Positions 52,463 through 60,167 of a stretch of DNA of 64,000 nucleotides are shown here, piece after piece; positions within the stretch are counted from its first letter, which is position 1; each line of letters begins with the position of its first letter. The DNA comes from CAKZQX01 sp034435975 (lineage in GTDB: Bacteria > Chloroflexota > Chloroflexia > Chloroflexales > Chloroflexaceae): the NCBI GenBank assembly GCA_034435975.1, contig DAOTWD010000043.1, positions 77,441 to 141,440 of the forward strand, in the 5' to 3' direction. The notes under the pieces were generated by a model. That model saw nothing but the letters and a program-made list of their open reading frames with translations. It was not told where the DNA came from and made no database searches. The position numbers and the translations under genes were made by a program.

Positions 52463-52969
52463 ATGCGGACGATTGGGATTGATCCCGGCACAGCCAGTAT
52501 GGGGTGGGGCGTGATTGATGAACGCGCCGGGGCATTGCAAGTTGTGGCGCATGGCGTTCTCTCCACCCCGGCCACAGCAGAACCCGCGCAACGTCTGTTG
52601 CTCCTGCACCAGGGGTTAGTGACTCTGTTGCAGACCTATCATCCCGCTGCCGCGGCAATCGAGGAACTCTTCTTTGCGCGTAATGTCACCACAGCGCTGG
52701 CCGTCGGTCAGGCGCGCGGCGTGGCGTTGTTGACGCTGGCACAGCACGGGGTGGCGATCTACGAGTATAAGCCCCGCGAGGTCAAGCAAACGGTGGCGGG
52801 CTATGGCGCGGCTGATAAGCGCCAGATGCAGGACATGGTGCGCTTGACGTTGAATCTGGCTACGCGCCCCAAACCCGATGATGCGGCTGATGCGCTGGCG
52901 ATTGCTATCTGCCACACTTACACCTCACCCATGCTGCGCCGCATCAGCGAGCAAGCGGGTGGGGAGTAA
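52463..52969 (+). CDS. ruvC: Holliday junction resolvase RuvC
   Basis: Endonuclease that cuts Holliday junctions in recombination. The 168-residue chain has the RNase-H-like fold with the four acidic residues in GIDPGTASMG (first Asp), AIEELFF (Glu) and PDDAADALAIAICH (two Asp). VGQARGVALLTLAQHG and EYKPREVKQTVAGYGAADKRQM are family signatures. It starts 12 bp after yebC. The following 650 bp contain only repeats; ruvAB are not here. Confidence 0.97.
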   Translation: MRTIGIDPGTASMGWGVIDERAGALQVVAHGVLSTPATAEPAQRLLLLHQGLVTLLQTYHPAAAAIEELFFARNVTTALAVGQARGVALLTLAQHGVAIYEYKPREVKQTVAGYGAADKRQMQDMVRLTLNLATRPKPDDAADALAIAICHTYTSPMLRRISEQAGGE

Positions 52970-53070
52970 ATGCCTCACGCCGCTCCACCGCCGCATTTCT
53001 CTTTTTAACGCAAAGACGCAGGGCCATTACAGGTTCTGTGAGGCGACGTGGCGCGCGGACGCGCGGAAAC

Positions 53071-53560
53071 GGCGATCATCGCGCTCGTTGTTCGGCAAGG
53101 CGGGACAATGCATGCCAATGTCAGCGTTGCTCGTATTGCTCTGCATTGCTCTGCATTGCTCCGCACCAACCATCATGGCGATCATGGTGTTCGTTGTGGG
53201 GCAACGATGCATGCCATGATCGTCGGGGCACCTCTTGTGGGTGCCCGCAAGGCGGGACAATGCATGCCAATGTAAACATTGCCTGGCATTGCCCCACATT
53301 GCCCGCATTGCTTTGCATCGCCCAGCATTGCTCGCATTGCTCCGCACCGACCATCGTGGCGCTCGTTGTGGGGCAATGCAGAGCAATGCCGGGCACCCAC
53401 GAGGGGTGCCCCTACAAATGATGGCAATGATCGCCATGCACATCGGTGGGACATAGGGACGTTGCGGGCAATGATGGCCTTGCATGATGATGCAGGACAA
53501 TGATAGTGATGATCGCTATGCCAGGCATGGTACAGCGACCCTTGTGGTCGCCCGCCATGA
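53071..53560. repeat. Non-coding patch of interlocking short repeats
   Basis: The gap 52970-53620 is built of repeated modules. A 27-bp block occurs at 53095-53121 and 53247-53273. A block starting GCATTGCTCCGCACC occurs at 53153 and 53334. An ATCxTxGCGxTCGTTGTxGGGCAA module occurs near 53071, 53172 and 53352. GCATTGC or GCAATGC heptamers are dense throughout. Palindromic GGGCACCC..GGGTGCCC-like elements lie at about 53224-53245, 53391-53414 and 53531-53552. Long ORFs in four frames here reflect the repeats and are not genes. Confidence 0.8.
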
Positions 53561-53620
53561 TCGGCGGCGCGGGCGACGCAGGGCGTATGATCATCACCAC
53601 CCTCCCCGCCCTCAACAAAC

Positions 53621-56380
53621 TCAACGGCGCACGAGGGGCAGGTAGACCCCAAAGCTCCGCTGCTGCTCACTGACGATGGGCGCTCCGGCGCTGATCGTAT
53701 AGATCCCGCCCTGCGCGTTGGCGTCCTGGTGGCGCACCTCAGCGTAGAGCAGATCGCCTGCCTGTACGTCTACTTCCGCCCACAGATAACCTGTGCCCGA
53801 CCAGGTGACGCTGGCCCGTTCGGTGGTGCCGTTGGCGGCGAGGATGCGCAGACGCGGGTGCATGCCGAAGGCCAGGCCGCTGACGCGCACCACGAGACGC
53901 CCCGTCTGCTCGGCACTGATGCGGAAGAAGTCACGGTCGCCGGGGCGGTCAATCTTGCCGACCATGTTTTCATTTGTGCTGTCCAAAGCGGTCGCCGTCT
54001 GCGGCGTATCACCGTGATCATCGGCTTGCGTGCCGGTGACGATGATCTCCAGTTCGGCCACCACCGCAAAATCTTCGTGAACAGGCTCCGGTGGTGGGAT
54101 TTGCCCCTCGTAGCCCGGCAAGGGTGGGGCACCCGCGCCGCTGTCGAAGATTTCCACAGCGGTGCCCTGGGGATTGCTAAAGCGCACGCGCAACGTGTGA
54201 ACGCCATCCTGCGTATAGTTGACCAGGGCTGAGTAGAGGCCATCGTTGGCTTCGGGATCGGGGGCGATTCCGTCGTCGCGCAGGGTGAAGGACGTGCTGG
54301 AACCATCGGGCGCAATCAGTTCCCCCTCGGCGACCGCGCCTGCAATTGGCCGCGTGCGCTGGAGCAGCGTCACCACCCGAATGGGGTTGGGATAGCGCAC
54401 GATGCCGCCATCGAGGACGTTGAGGCTGGCAACAAAGTCATCGCTGGCGTTGAGCAAACTGGCGCTACCGGGTGCCCACACAATACTCAACGCACTCCGT
54501 GCCGTATGGCCGCTCACGAGATCAATCCGAGGGGCCTGACCCGCTGCCGGGGCCACATCGCTGAGCGCCGGGAAGTACGGGCGGCGCGGGTAGTTGTACA
54601 ACACCCCATCACGGGGGTCAAGCTCCGGCTGACGTACCAGCGTCTCCCAGCCACTGGCACGATAGATGCGGTGTTGGGCGGTATTGCGCGTATTGTTTAG
54701 CGCCGTCGAGAAGTTGAGCCAGACGAAGTTGCCGCCCCGTGCTTTCCACTGGCTATGCATGATCGAGGGTTCCACCGGCGTATCACTGATGCAGGGCCAG
54801 CCTGGGCGCATGGGATTGCACGTGTCACTCCCACGATACTCATCATAGAGCGCATAGAGGTAGTGACCCCACTCGTGCGCGAGCATGTAGCCACCGCTTG
54901 CATGATCCTGGAGGAAGTTGACGCCACTGAAGCTATCGCACATCTCGATGCGCAACCCTTCCAACCCATAGCCCGCGATATGGGCATTGGGATGACACCT
55001 CGCGATCCACTGCACATCCGCCCGCCCCTTGCGCCCATCATTGGGGTAGATCGTCACCGTGCGGAGCTTGTGGACACCGTTGGACATCTCAAAGACGCCG
55101 TCGGCAAAGTGACGCATCATCTCCTCGTAGGGCGTTCGTTGCGCTCCCACAGGATTGTTGTAGAGCGAGACGGTGATATCAAAGGCTTCGCTTGCGGTCA
55201 TCCGGGTGGCTACAAAATCCTGCCCGCTCACCGATGCCGCAACATTCACGCTGCGGCTGGAAGGGCTGAAGCTGTAGCCACTCAGGGATGCGGTGAGCCG
55301 ATAGTTGCCGGCTGGCAACCCGGTGATGCGGTAGGCCCCCGTCGTATCCGTTGTGGCACCCCGCGTCCCCGTCGAAACCGTTACCCCCGCGAGGCCCGTG
55401 CCGTTGCTGGTGGTGATGCGCCCGCTGACACTGTAAGTCGTGGCTTGCTCGGCAGTCGCGGTAAAGTCCTGGCCGCTGACATTCGCGCTGACAGTGACGC
55501 TGCGGGTGGCCGGGGTGAAGGTGTAGCCGATCAACGCCGGGGTGAGCGTGTAGCTCCCGGCTGGCACACTGGTGAGCGTGTAATTCCCGGTCGCGTCGGT
55601 CGTCGCGGTGCGCGTGCCGTCGGAGACTGTCACGCCCGCGAGGGCGGTGCCGTTGTGTGTTACCTGTCCACTGACGCTGTAAGTTGGGATCTGCTGCCCC
55701 GTCGCAGTGAAGTTCTGGCCGCTGACATTCGCGCTGACCGTGACGCTACGGGTGGCCGGGATGAAGGTGTAGCCGCTCAACGCCGGAGTGAGCGTGTAGC
55801 TCCCGGCTGGCACGCCACTCAGCGTGTAGTTGCCGGTCGCGTCGGTCGTCGCGGTGCGCGTGCCGTCGGAGACCGTAACATTAGCGATACCCATGCCGTT
55901 ACTAGTTCTGACTTGGCCAGTGATAGTATAGGTTATGTCATCGGCAACTGCCAGCGAAAATAAGTCGGGATTGCTGTATTCGGTCACGCTCCCGGTGTCC
56001 AGGTCAATCCCAATTATGTATGACTCCCCGTCCCGTGAACGACTTGCGTAGAACGTGTTTGTCTGTGGATCAAGATCGTACACCCCTTGTGCAAAGCCCA
56101 TGGACTGGTTACCTACCACACCGAGGACGGTCTGCTCGCCAGTCGTGAGGTTCAGTCGCATGAAGGAGTTGATACAGCCCGTAGATGTGCCTATACAATT
56201 CTGGATGCCATAGATTAAGACTCGTGGTTGTTGTCTGAGGTGTGGCAACATGGTTTCAGATGCATCTGGTTGCGCTTCTCCTTGAACATGTATTGCACCA
56301 ACCAATGGTGCAACCAGCAGCGTGACCAGCAAGAGGGCTATGATGTCTGTCAGGATGCGGAGTGTAGGTGTGTGTTTCAT
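53621..56380 (-). CDS. Secreted CLCA-like metallopeptidase
   Basis: A 919-residue exported protein. Residues 1 to about 30 are a signal peptide (IIALLLVTLLVAPLVGA). A short beta-propeller-like lead (to about 145) is followed by three carboxypeptidase-regulatory-like repeats (about 151-230, 234-311, 316-392). The catalytic part follows with HEWGH (502-506) and YDEY (512-515). HEWxH plus DEY nine residues on is the signature of CLCA proteins, self-cleaving zinc peptidases of animals with bacterial relatives. A later TLRDDGIAPDPEANDGLYS segment matches the CLCA C-terminal part. A PPC domain (FFRISAEQTGRLVVRVSG) is last. AAAGGA precedes the ATG. Substrate unknown. Confidence 0.85.
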   Translation of the reverse strand: MKHTPTLRILTDIIALLLVTLLVAPLVGAIHVQGEAQPDASETMLPHLRQQPRVLIYGIQNCIGTSTGCINSFMRLNLTTGEQTVLGVVGNQSMGFAQGVYDLDPQTNTFYASRSRDGESYIIGIDLDTGSVTEYSNPDLFSLAVADDITYTITGQVRTSNGMGIANVTVSDGTRTATTDATGNYTLSGVPAGSYTLTPALSGYTFIPATRSVTVSANVSGQNFTATGQQIPTYSVSGQVTHNGTALAGVTVSDGTRTATTDATGNYTLTSVPAGSYTLTPALIGYTFTPATRSVTVSANVSGQDFTATAEQATTYSVSGRITTSNGTGLAGVTVSTGTRGATTDTTGAYRITGLPAGNYRLTASLSGYSFSPSSRSVNVAASVSGQDFVATRMTASEAFDITVSLYNNPVGAQRTPYEEMMRHFADGVFEMSNGVHKLRTVTIYPNDGRKGRADVQWIARCHPNAHIAGYGLEGLRIEMCDSFSGVNFLQDHASGGYMLAHEWGHYLYALYDEYRGSDTCNPMRPGWPCISDTPVEPSIMHSQWKARGGNFVWLNFSTALNNTRNTAQHRIYRASGWETLVRQPELDPRDGVLYNYPRRPYFPALSDVAPAAGQAPRIDLVSGHTARSALSIVWAPGSASLLNASDDFVASLNVLDGGIVRYPNPIRVVTLLQRTRPIAGAVAEGELIAPDGSSTSFTLRDDGIAPDPEANDGLYSALVNYTQDGVHTLRVRFSNPQGTAVEIFDSGAGAPPLPGYEGQIPPPEPVHEDFAVVAELEIIVTGTQADDHGDTPQTATALDSTNENMVGKIDRPGDRDFFRISAEQTGRLVVRVSGLAFGMHPRLRILAANGTTERASVTWSGTGYLWAEVDVQAGDLLYAEVRHQDANAQGGIYTISAGAPIVSEQQRSFGVYLPLVRR
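55204..55930. repeat. Three tandem ~80-residue repeats inside the peptidase gene
   Basis: The DNA for three CarboxypepD_reg-like domains. The first two are nearly identical at DNA level (SDGTRTATTDATGNYTL shared exactly); the third has diverged. Such high identity suggests a recent duplication or gene conversion, and is a site where copy number may vary. Confidence 0.85.
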
Positions 56381-57354
56381 GGGGTGTTCCTTTCAGTTCA
56401 GTTTCTAGGATGGTGATGGTTGCTAGTCTCGTTCGTGCGGGTCATAAATCGATCCTCCTGGTACATGTGAGAAACAGCAGCATGTGTGTCCTACATTCCT
56501 GGCAATAATACCGGGTACCTCACTAAACCGGGCCAAAGAGCAGTCGAAAACCTGGTTCTCCTCGAAGAACCTGACGATAGAAACAAAACATAACCTCCAG
56601 CGCGAGTTCTGCCGGTGATTCTGATGCAGAACCCGTTCTCCTGAGAACTATCTATGGTGTTTAACACACCGTATTGTATGAGTGTATCTTATACTATCTT
56701 ACCATGATGTATTTACTTTTACTAGAGGGTATTTAGGATTGAGAAAATAGTACTATGCATGATCAGTACCAATGCCGCCATGTAGATATTCTTACGTTCT
56801 TACGTGTGAAACCTGGTGCGTTGCAGTGTGTGAGTAATGGCGCGTTCCGAAGGGCTAGAATGGTATGGGCACTGCACTACAACCGGGGCATACCATGATC
56901 AAAAGGAGTGAGCCATCAGTCCTGGCTGGATATAGTACCAGCAGCTTGCAGCAGCGTATTGGCATGCCCGAAATGACCAGTACTTTCGTCCTGGGTTTTG
57001 GTAGTACCTGGGGAGAAGTGGCGTGAGTCACGAGGCGCGTATGGTGAACCACGAAGAACACGAAGCAGGGCCGGGGCGGAGGCTTTTTCTTTAAGGCCAG
57101 GGCGCAGAGACGCATTTGGAGTGCGGCAGCCATGCTGCCGCCGTCAGTCGTGAAGCGCGAGGTGTGAGGCGTGCGGCGCGAGGCGTGAATCAAGGGAGTA
57201 CGATGGGCGCGTTCCTCTTCGTATTCTTGATACCCTTCATGGTGCCATAGTCCAGATGATTGGAGTCCCGGCTTCAGCCTGGGTCTAGCTCCATGCAGGC
57301 TGAAGCCGGGACTCCAGGTTTACCATTGCATAAGCTTGCTATACCCAATAGTTT
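56381..57354. other. Long gap with R5 and a 21-bp inverted repeat
   Basis: Almost 1 kb without a supported gene. It contains R5 copy a (57097-57147, repeated exactly at 58223-58273). It also holds a perfect 21-bp inverted repeat (57261-57281 and 57296-57316) whose 14-nt loop resembles sequence at 5933-5946. An ORF over R5 (56855-57193, minus) is not credible. Confidence 0.65.
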
Positions 57355-57864
57355 CTAATCTGGCATGCGAATTGCAAGCCCCGGAATGCGCCCAAAGTCC
57401 GTATCGTTGGTTGCCAGATAGGTAATATGCTCTCGCTGCATTGCTGCCACTATCAGCGAATCATTCGTCAGTAAGCCATAGGTTTCACGATAGCGCCGAC
57501 TGGCGTGCAGATCGCGATAGGTTAGCGGCAGAATAGTGATCCGCGCCTGCTTTAAGTCACGGAGAACCGTTTTATAACGTGTCAGCTGTTGAACAACCTG
57601 CGGATGATGCTTAAGGTGCATAACGGCATCTGATGCCTGTGCGAATGTACCCTGGGCCAGCAATTCCATGACCATCACCCGATGAATAATTTCAGCAACT
57701 GTGTTAACAACCAGGTACAGCATGACAGCTTGTAATGCCCCACGTTCAAGCAGGCGTGTACATGCCGTATGAAACTGGGATTGCGGCGACAAAGCATAGA
57801 CAACGATGTTGGTGTCAAGGACAACACTGGCTTGATCAGGGATTGTGCGGAGTGGTTTAGCCAT
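57355..57864 (-). CDS. PIN-domain toxin (VapC-like)
   Basis: A 169-residue PIN-domain ribonuclease, the usual toxin of VapBC systems. The acidic residues are intact: VVLDTNIVVYAL (first Asp), VNTVAEIIHR (Glu), LTNDSLIVAAM (Asp) and LATNDTDF (last Asp). At 169 residues it is longer than most VapC proteins because of an insert in the middle. The ATG at 57864 lies inside the last codons of the antitoxin gene (8-bp overlap), implying coupled translation. Its RNA target is unknown. Confidence 0.88.
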   Translation of the reverse strand: MAKPLRTIPDQASVVLDTNIVVYALSPQSQFHTACTRLLERGALQAVMLYLVVNTVAEIIHRVMVMELLAQGTFAQASDAVMHLKHHPQVVQQLTRYKTVLRDLKQARITILPLTYRDLHASRRYRETYGLLTNDSLIVAAMQREHITYLATNDTDFGRIPGLAIRMPD

Positions 57865-58165
57865 GGTTCGTATCAAGCCAGCAGATATTCTCAAGCGTCA
57901 GCATGGGATCGTTGATCATCTGGTCAAAATGGGGAATAGTGACATCGGCAAAGAGTCGGGTTAGCCGTTGCACGGCCGCCAGTGCCTGCGCCGTGGTGGG
58001 CGGCTCGTCCGTGAATGATAACTCGCTTGCCGGCTCGTCTGTCAGCCCCAGCCACTCGTGGGCCAACTGCGACAGGACGGCTTCGGGTGTTGTTTGCAAG
58101 CGTTGCGCTCGCTCCTGCAAGCGCTGATAAATATCTTCTGGTAAGCGGATCGTATGCTCGGCCAC
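57857..58165 (-). CDS. Ribbon-helix-helix antitoxin
   Basis: A 102-residue partner of the PIN toxin. The N-terminus HTIRLPEDIYQRLQERAQRL is a ribbon-helix-helix (CopG/Arc-like) DNA-binding segment. The C-terminal half (acidic, FADVTIPHFDQMINDP) would cover the toxin. The start is a GTG at 58165 with GGAGGG five to six bases upstream. It overlaps the toxin start by 8 bp. Such pairs usually repress their own promoter. Confidence 0.85.
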   Translation of the reverse strand: MAEHTIRLPEDIYQRLQERAQRLQTTPEAVLSQLAHEWLGLTDEPASELSFTDEPPTTAQALAAVQRLTRLFADVTIPHFDQMINDPMLTLENICWLDTNHG

Positions 58166-58222
58166 GATTTCCCTCCAGTGTGCTATTCGTTGTGTCGGGT
58201 GTAGGAATAGTATACCATACGA

Positions 58223-58273
58223 CCAGGGCGCAGAGACGCATTTGGAGTGCGGCAGCCATGCTGCCGCCGTCAG
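58223..58273. repeat. Direct repeat R5, copy b
   Basis: 51 bp matching 57097-57147 without a visible difference, in the same orientation. The two copies flank the VapBC-like pair. A CGCAAAGGCGCGGAGG-type stretch (reverse, about 58290-58316) follows and resembles 53003-53025. Confidence 0.8.
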
Positions 58274-58376
58274 GCACGGCGGAAATCCCTCCGCCCCTCC
58301 GCGCCTTTGCGTTAAAAATGGGAGCTATGCAGGTGCGCGGCGTGGCACCCCGACCACACCGCACACCCGCTGGTTG

Positions 58377-59660
58377 CTACCGTCCCTGCTCGGCCTTGAT
58401 GCGCGCAATCTGGCCTTGCAGCGCGAGGTATGCCGGGCGCGGACTCCAGTCGCCATCCAGGATGCCAAACGAGGCTTGCTCGTGCAACGGTTGCGGCGGA
58501 TCCTGTTCATTCCACAGTACCGCAAAGTTCAGGTTCCAGAGAAATGTATTCCCCACCCACGGGTACTGCTCATAAATACGGTCAATCGCCCCGGTAATAT
58601 ATTCGGCCTGCTGCTCGAACGAAACCTGGTTACCAAACTCATACCCTGGCGTTTCATTCTCCGTGGCCCAGCCAAACTCCGTAATCCAGATCTGATGATG
58701 CCCTAGATTATACTCCTCCATCACTGCCCGCACATTCTCAATATGCCGGAAGTAGAACGTGGAGTGATCCGTCCAGCCATCGGCGTTGCTCGGATTATCG
58801 GGCCAGAGCGTATCTGGCGGGTTGGCCGAGCCGCCCGGATGCACCGCCTGTGCATCAAACTTGCCATCAATAATCCCATCGCGGTACGAATACATAGCGT
58901 GGAAATAATCCAGATCGGAGATGGCAATATCCGGATCGGTGACACCAGTGGAAGAAGGCGCACCAGCCAGCACAAACGCTGTCGGTGTAATCGCCTTAAT
59001 GCGGTCATAGCACTCGATCAGCAACTCCACATAGCGCCCGACATCCTCAAACTCAATCCGCCCACCAGTCTCATGGGCCAGATTTTGCTCGTTCCAGATC
59101 TCATAGGCCCCGATCCGGTTACCATAGCGCAGTGCCATTTGCTCGACAAAGTTGCCCAGAGTTGTCGGATCTTCGGGCAATCCATCACCGCCATCAGCCG
59201 TATAGAATGACGGCGAGCGCACGATGCTAATCAACAACTTCAACCCATAGCGATTGGTCGCTTCAACAATATAGTCCAGTTCATCCCAGGCATACATCCC
59301 TGGCTCCGGGCCTTCGGTATCTTTCCAGTGGATCTGCTGGCGAATCCAGTCGAAGCCCGCATTCTGGGCGAGCTGTAAGACCCGCTCGGCATCAGTATAA
59401 TAGAGATGCGCCACCACACCAAACTCAAGATAGGGCGTCTCAAGGGGGAACGTCACATCACCGGTATCATTGGGCACCACGGTCACGGTTGGTGGTTCTG
59501 GTTCATCGGTGTCATCTGGAGTAACAACAACGGCGGTCGGAACAGTCGCTGATTGATCCGTTACCTCTGGCTCACCGCCACAGGCCAGCAGGAGCGGAAC
59601 AAGCAAAACCAGCATCATCAGTGTACAAACAACACTCCTTCGCCAGCACATTGATCGCAT
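58377..59660 (-). CDS. Lipoprotein glycoside hydrolase-like protein (clan A)
   Basis: A 427-residue surface lipoprotein. The signal peptide ends in the lipobox LLLACGG (lipidated C27), followed by an acidic Pro/Thr-rich spacer to about residue 75. The rest is a TIM barrel with likely acid/base E191 in YEIWNEQN and nucleophile E328 in WITEFGWA, the pattern of GH-A clan enzymes such as GH5 and GH39. The ATG at 59660 has AGGAG six bases upstream. A paralogue lies just upstream on the same strand (60168-61976). Substrate unknown; a plant or bacterial polysaccharide is plausible. Confidence 0.88.
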   Translation of the reverse strand: MRSMCWRRSVVCTLMMLVLLVPLLLACGGEPEVTDQSATVPTAVVVTPDDTDEPEPPTVTVVPNDTGDVTFPLETPYLEFGVVAHLYYTDAERVLQLAQNAGFDWIRQQIHWKDTEGPEPGMYAWDELDYIVEATNRYGLKLLISIVRSPSFYTADGGDGLPEDPTTLGNFVEQMALRYGNRIGAYEIWNEQNLAHETGGRIEFEDVGRYVELLIECYDRIKAITPTAFVLAGAPSSTGVTDPDIAISDLDYFHAMYSYRDGIIDGKFDAQAVHPGGSANPPDTLWPDNPSNADGWTDHSTFYFRHIENVRAVMEEYNLGHHQIWITEFGWATENETPGYEFGNQVSFEQQAEYITGAIDRIYEQYPWVGNTFLWNLNFAVLWNEQDPPQPLHEQASFGILDGDWSPRPAYLALQGQIARIKAEQGR

Positions 59661-60167
59661 AAAAAACTCCTGTGAAGATTGCAATAAATTACAGAATGTA
59701 CACGGTTATTTAAACACAACGTTTTTTACCTGCGGCAGACCGGAAGAGACCCTCTTTCACCACATTGTGTATTATGACGAAAATGCGGCAAAAAAAGGTG
59801 AATGGCTATATTTTCATATCAGAGCGTACAACCAGCCAGATAAAAGATGATCTCCCCGGTGTCCAGGTTGAATCCTGGAAGGAGCAAGACCAGGCTTCAG
59901 CCTACTACGGTTCTTTATTACTGATCTACACGAAGTACGCGGTCTCAAGATCAGATCACCTTTTCGCCTGCAACGAAAAGGTAGAACCAGAGAGATTCGC
60001 TTCCCCGCTGCCGCCGGCAAAAAAGGGTTGGTTCAAGCGACCATGTACCTCCTGCGATCCAGGATTGGTATATATGAACGGGGAGCATCGTGTGTGCCCC
60101 CCGATCTTCGTCACGTCCGCATGACCGTATATCACATACTGGTGCGGTCGTTGTGGAACAGCGTGGA
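59661..60167. repeat. Gap with repeat R8, copy iv
   Basis: R8 core at 60015-60048 shares GTTGGTTCAAGCGACCAT with 13895-13935, and a preceding TTTTCG..CAACGAAA segment (59960-59976) also matches. No gene is supported in this gap between the two glycoside hydrolase-like genes. Confidence 0.5.

Noticed and set aside
53071..53560. Possible CRISPR array after ruvC
   Set aside because: Repeats are of several kinds with irregular period and no constant spacer length; no cas genes in the window.
53027..53670. Several 70-160-aa ORFs in the repeat patch after ruvC
   Set aside because: They are low-complexity translations of interlocking repeats (Asn/Gln/Met/Cys runs), overlap each other and lack start signals.
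54755..55963. 402-aa plus-strand ORF
   Set aside because: It lies wholly antisense to the secreted peptidase gene and is kept open by codon bias and the internal repeats; it matches no family and has no ribosome-binding site.
59765..60124. 119-aa plus-strand ORF
   Set aside because: Covers repeat R8 copy iv in a non-coding gap; no family resemblance.
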